7,250 bases of DNA from Chlamydiia bacterium (GTDB lineage: Bacteria; Chlamydiota; Chlamydiia; Chlamydiales; FEN-1388). The notes beneath the pieces are model-generated. The model saw only the letters and a list, made by a program, of their open reading frames with translations. It was not told the DNA's origin and did no database searches. A program made the position numbers and the translations under genes. The stretch lies in the NCBI GenBank assembly GCA_023269335.1, contig JAHFTM010000093.1, positions 1-7,250 on the forward strand. The letters are read 5' to 3'. Positions 4,861-7,250 of this stretch are shown piece by piece (the first letter of the stretch is position 1; every line of letters begins with the position of its first letter).

Positions 4861-6867
4861 CTACAAGATGACGCATCCCGAGCAGCGCGATTTTTTTGGT
4901 GGATCTATGATGTCCAGTTTGTTTTGAGCAAACGGATAGTCTGGATTAAGTTTTAGAGCCAGTTGCAAATGCACTTTAGCAAGCTGCCACTCATTGAGTT
5001 CGACAAGAATAGCTCCATAAGTTGCTTGTGCAAACGCACTTTGATCATCATGCATCAACGCTTTTTCTGCTACAACCCGCGCTTGAACAAATTCCCCAAG
5101 ACAACGTAAGTTTTCCGCTTTACAACGCAGAGCAACGGGATCATCAGCAGGATCAAGCTCTTCTGCTTGATTAAGATAGAAGTTACTTGTGCTATACGCT
5201 TTATTGAGCCTGCAAATATCAGCGAGGGTTCTCAACGCGGTTACATTTTTTGGGTTTATTGCTAAAGCAGCTTCTAATGAGGCTTGCGCGTTTTGATCTT
5301 CGCCAAATGAGTACTGGATCATGCCTGAGTGGAAAAATGCTAAACCGTTTTTTTTGTCTTGGGCAGTGACTTTTTTGTAAAAGGCAATCGCTTGATGATA
5401 ATTTTGTTCAATGAAAGAATTTCCTGAATAGTAAAGAGCGCCCAGCATGCTTTGTAGTGCTAAATTATTTTCTAAAGCTTGGGCTACTTTTGTGATATTT
5501 GACTTTGCTCTCTCTACTTCATCTTTATTCTCATTTTTGACCGTCGTCAAAAATTTAAACAGCATTGTCAGGCACTCCTCATCGTCTGGCTGCAAAGAAA
5601 GGGTTTGAATGCAGCGACGCAAAAACTCATCATCGCTTTGTGGCTCGTCGTTAAGAGCTTTTTTTGCGTAATTAACCGCTTGCTCTTCAGCTTGTTCGAA
5701 TGCATGAAGCGTTTTTTTTACCCTGTCACACGGATTTTTAAACCTACAAATTAGTTGAATTTGCTTTTTGGCACCGATAAGATCATCGGTTTGAATCAAT
5801 AAATCAACCAATTCACAAAGGGCTAAAAGATGATTTGGATTGAGGCTAAGAGCTGAATTAAGATGTACTTGTGCACTTTGAAAGTTACCCAACTTGCGCT
5901 CGACTTGGGCAAGTGAGGTATAATAAACCGCATAATCTTCATAATTCGCGCTAATAGCACTCTTAAAAATTTTCTCGAAACAGCTTTTAGCTTGTTGAAG
6001 ATTTGCTTCGAGCAAGGGCGTGCCTTGCCAGAAAAATTCTCCAAGTAAATGCTGAACCTGATGAAAATCAGCAAAAAGTATTTTTGTCTTTTCAGTTATA
6101 ATTTGAGCCCTTTTTTTCAAACATTCTGCAAGCTCTTGACTCGTGATTTTGTCTTTCTTTAATGGATACATCAAAAGAGGCATTTTTTTTTGAAGATAGT
6201 CAAACTGCGCATCTAGCTTTCTGTCATCTACGCTTTCTTTTGTTACTTGCGAAAGGAAATCTAATACATCGCGTTGGATCTCTTGATCCTCAGAATTGTG
6301 TTGTAAAATAAGGTGTGCAATATTCAAAAACTCATCGTCTGTGCAGATTGTTTGTTTCAAGCTTTGAAAGATTGCTTTACGCGCTGCCTGAGCTGCTTTT
6401 TTATCTACCAAAGCATTATCATTTGCTGGTTGAATCAGTTGTAGCCGCTCTTTCAACTCCTGAGAATTACAACAAGCAATCATAAAAGAAGGTGTGTCTG
6501 CCAAATGACGCATGATGACTATATAGACCTTTTCACACGCTTTTCTGGTAATTGGGCTCACAAAGTTACTTAAAAGCCAGTTGGTTGCCTCTTGAGCATC
6601 ACATAAAGTGCTTGCTTTATCTTCATCTTCTAAAAGAAAAAAATAGTAGGGGCTGTGTGTCATCTCAAAATATCTTTTTGTTAGCTCTTGGAAAGTATCT
6701 GCTGCCATTGGACATTCACTCATAAGCGTAAATGTGCGTGGTACATAGTTTGCAGGAGAAACCATCAAGACACGCTCTGTCTCTTTTAAAGATAAAAGAA
6801 AGGCTGGTGACGCCTCTGAGGAAGAAATACTGGAAGTAAGTGCCATACCCATAGAAGAAACAGACAT
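4861..6867 (-). CDS. Large TPR protein with a C-terminal CaaX box, candidate host-targeted effector
   Basis: This is a 668-residue protein. The ATG at 6867-6865 has AGGT (6876-6873) at good spacing. The first 20 residues are Ser/Met/Ala-rich with no signal peptide, compatible with type III secretion. Residues 22-270 form a helical region I do not recognise. TPR-like repeats occur at about 312-345 and in a block at 470-643; the clearest are GLAFFHSGMIQYSFGEDQNA...LAINPKN (508-541), 543-575, 576-609 and SAFAQATYGAILVELNEWQLA...LKLNPDY (610-644). TPRs form protein-binding superhelices. The protein ends PPKKSRCSGCVIL: basic residues, a cysteine, then CVIL. That is a CaaX box with terminal Leu, the type read by eukaryotic geranylgeranyltransferase I, as in Rho-family GTPases. 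Bacteria lack this machinery, so the motif suggests action at a host membrane. Delivery and prenylation are inferred. The 353-residue gene lies 106 bases downstream. Confidence 0.9.
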   Translation of the reverse strand: MSVSSMGMALTSSISSSEASPAFLLSLKETERVLMVSPANYVPRTFTLMSECPMAADTFQELTKRYFEMTHSPYYFFLLEDEDKASTLCDAQEATNWLLSNFVSPITRKACEKVYIVIMRHLADTPSFMIACCNSQELKERLQLIQPANDNALVDKKAAQAARKAIFQSLKQTICTDDEFLNIAHLILQHNSEDQEIQRDVLDFLSQVTKESVDDRKLDAQFDYLQKKMPLLMYPLKKDKITSQELAECLKKRAQIITEKTKILFADFHQVQHLLGEFFWQGTPLLEANLQQAKSCFEKIFKSAISANYEDYAVYYTSLAQVERKLGNFQSAQVHLNSALSLNPNHLLALCELVDLLIQTDDLIGAKKQIQLICRFKNPCDRVKKTLHAFEQAEEQAVNYAKKALNDEPQSDDEFLRRCIQTLSLQPDDEECLTMLFKFLTTVKNENKDEVERAKSNITKVAQALENNLALQSMLGALYYSGNSFIEQNYHQAIAFYKKVTAQDKKNGLAFFHSGMIQYSFGEDQNAQASLEAALAINPKNVTALRTLADICRLNKAYSTSNFYLNQAEELDPADDPVALRCKAENLRCLGEFVQARVVAEKALMHDDQSAFAQATYGAILVELNEWQLAKVHLQLALKLNPDYPFAQNKLDIIDPPKKSRCSGCVIL
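4864..4875 (-). other. Codons for a CaaX prenylation motif (Cys-Val-Ile-Leu)
   Basis: The last four sense codons of the TPR gene, TGC GTC ATC TTG, are followed directly by TAG. They encode Cys-Val-Ile-Leu at the exact C-terminus. A second cysteine lies three residues upstream, preceded by Lys-Lys-Ser-Arg, the arrangement of a basic patch plus a possible palmitoylation site seen in small GTPases. I checked the frame codon by codon from the stop into the upstream basic residues. Whether it is prenylated cannot be seen from DNA. Confidence 0.7.
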
Positions 6868-6902
6868 ATTACACCTAAAATTATATGTTCTATACCTTCG
6901 TA

Positions 6903-6908
6903 ATTATA
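6903..6908 (-). promoter_or_regulatory. Probable -10 element of the TPR gene
   Basis: A perfect TATAAT on the minus strand lies 35 bases before the TPR start codon. The hexamer 17 bases further up (TGTCTC) is a poor -35, so activation or a relaxed -35 requirement would be needed. The predicted leader is about 28 bases. Confidence 0.4.
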
Positions 6909-6942
6909 TAGTTTTAAAAATATCTGAGACACATATTTTTTA

Positions 6943-6956
6943 TTAAGAATTCTTAA
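6943..6956. promoter_or_regulatory. 14-bp perfect palindrome in the divergent promoter region
   Basis: TTAAGAATTCTTAA is a perfect inverted repeat lying about 35 bases upstream of the TPR -10 element and between two divergent candidate effector genes. It could be an operator for a dimeric regulator serving both genes. In such AT-rich DNA a palindrome of this length may also arise by chance. Confidence 0.25.
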
Positions 6957-7019
6957 AGAACAAAATCACAAAATACACTAGAAATCTACAAACAAAAAAA
7001 CATCTCTATTCAAATCATC

Positions 7020-7049
7020 TTGTTTGTTATTTCATAATTTAAATAAAAT
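7020..7049 (+). promoter_or_regulatory. Possible promoter of the gene at the right edge
   Basis: TTGTTT (7020-7025), an 18-base spacer and TAAAAT (7044-7049) precede the start codon at 7087, giving a leader of about 30 bases. The surrounding 6868-7086 stretch is very AT-rich and holds no ORF; besides the sites listed, nothing else stands out in it. Confidence 0.3.
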
Positions 7050-7086
7050 TACTAAAATACAATTCCAACAACTAATGGAGAAAATT

Positions 7087-7250
7087 ATGACCGCAGTAGG
7101 AATGGATTCAACGAGAATCACCCCATGTGAGCAAGGGATAAATAGTGCTCTCCCAGAACAAGAGACTCAAGCTGGAAAAAATATAAAAAGGAGCGGACAA
7201 CTACAAGAAAGCGTTCAACAACAATTAGAGCAACAAAGAAAAGTAGCTGA
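7087..7250 (+). CDS. Gln-rich, probably coiled-coil protein (N-terminal part)
   Basis: An open frame of 54 codons starts at ATG 7087 and continues past the right edge. GGAG (7077-7080) lies 6 bases upstream, a good ribosome binding site. The protein begins MTAVGMDSTRITPCEQG, with no signal peptide. From about residue 33 it becomes strongly polar and helical, with the segment SGQLQESVQQQLEQQRK rich in Gln and Glu and with hydrophobic residues at roughly heptad spacing, which suggests a coiled coil. It is divergent from the TPR gene. The Ser/Thr-bearing start and the neighbourhood suggest another secreted protein, but with so little sequence no family can be named. Confidence 0.7.
   Translation, partial: MTAVGMDSTRITPCEQGINSALPEQETQAGKNIKRSGQLQESVQQQLEQQRKVA

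Noticed and set aside
5823..6074. Minus-strand 83-codon open frame inside the TPR gene
   Set aside because: It overlaps the TPR coding sequence in another frame and shows no domain or start signal.

Overview
The window is AT-rich bacterial DNA that most likely comes from an environmental (amoeba- or protist-associated) member of the Chlamydiota. The best evidence is the MalQ protein. Its motifs (GDIPILI...DS, WWKERL, YRLDHVVGFFR, SSMLPIAEDLG, STHDS) follow, as I remember them, the wording of chlamydial 4-alpha-glucanotransferases. The flanking genes are eukaryote-like repeat proteins (LRR, TPR) with Ser/Thr-rich starts and no signal peptides, as is common in Parachlamydia-like and other intracellular bacteria. 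The genus cannot be fixed from this window, and no rRNA, tRNA, mobile element or CRISPR array is visible.

Layout: (1) 1-829, minus strand: the N-terminal 276 codons of an exported protein with a signal peptide, an IPT/TIG domain and YVTN-type beta-propeller repeats; it runs off the left edge. (2) 830-969: a divergent promoter region. (3) 970-2520, plus: malQ, complete with all three GH77 catalytic acids. (4) 2612-3637, plus: a 341-residue cysteine-containing LRR protein. (5) 3620-3650: a strong hairpin between convergent genes, carrying the LRR stop codon in its loop. (6) 3693-4754, minus: an unrecognised 353-residue helical protein with a CCC cluster near its N-terminus and a faint RasGAP/IQGAP-like pattern. 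(7) 4861-6867, minus: a 668-residue TPR protein ending in KKSRCSGCVIL, a near-textbook eukaryotic CaaX prenylation signal. (8) 6868-7086: a very AT-rich divergent promoter region with a 14-bp palindrome. (9) 7087-7250, plus: the start of a Gln-rich, probably coiled-coil protein that runs off the right edge.

How they may fit together: malQ is the only metabolic gene (glycogen/maltodextrin rearrangement). It appears to sit as a housekeeping gene beside a cluster of candidate host-interaction genes. The TPR and 353-residue genes are in tandem, 106 bases apart, and could be cotranscribed. Both carry cysteine clusters of the kind that eukaryotic cells lipidate (CaaX at one C-terminus, CCC beside basic residues near the other N-terminus). 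The most interesting hypothesis is that this is a locus of secreted effectors that use host lipidation to reach host membranes. The motifs are seen directly; secretion and lipidation are inference.
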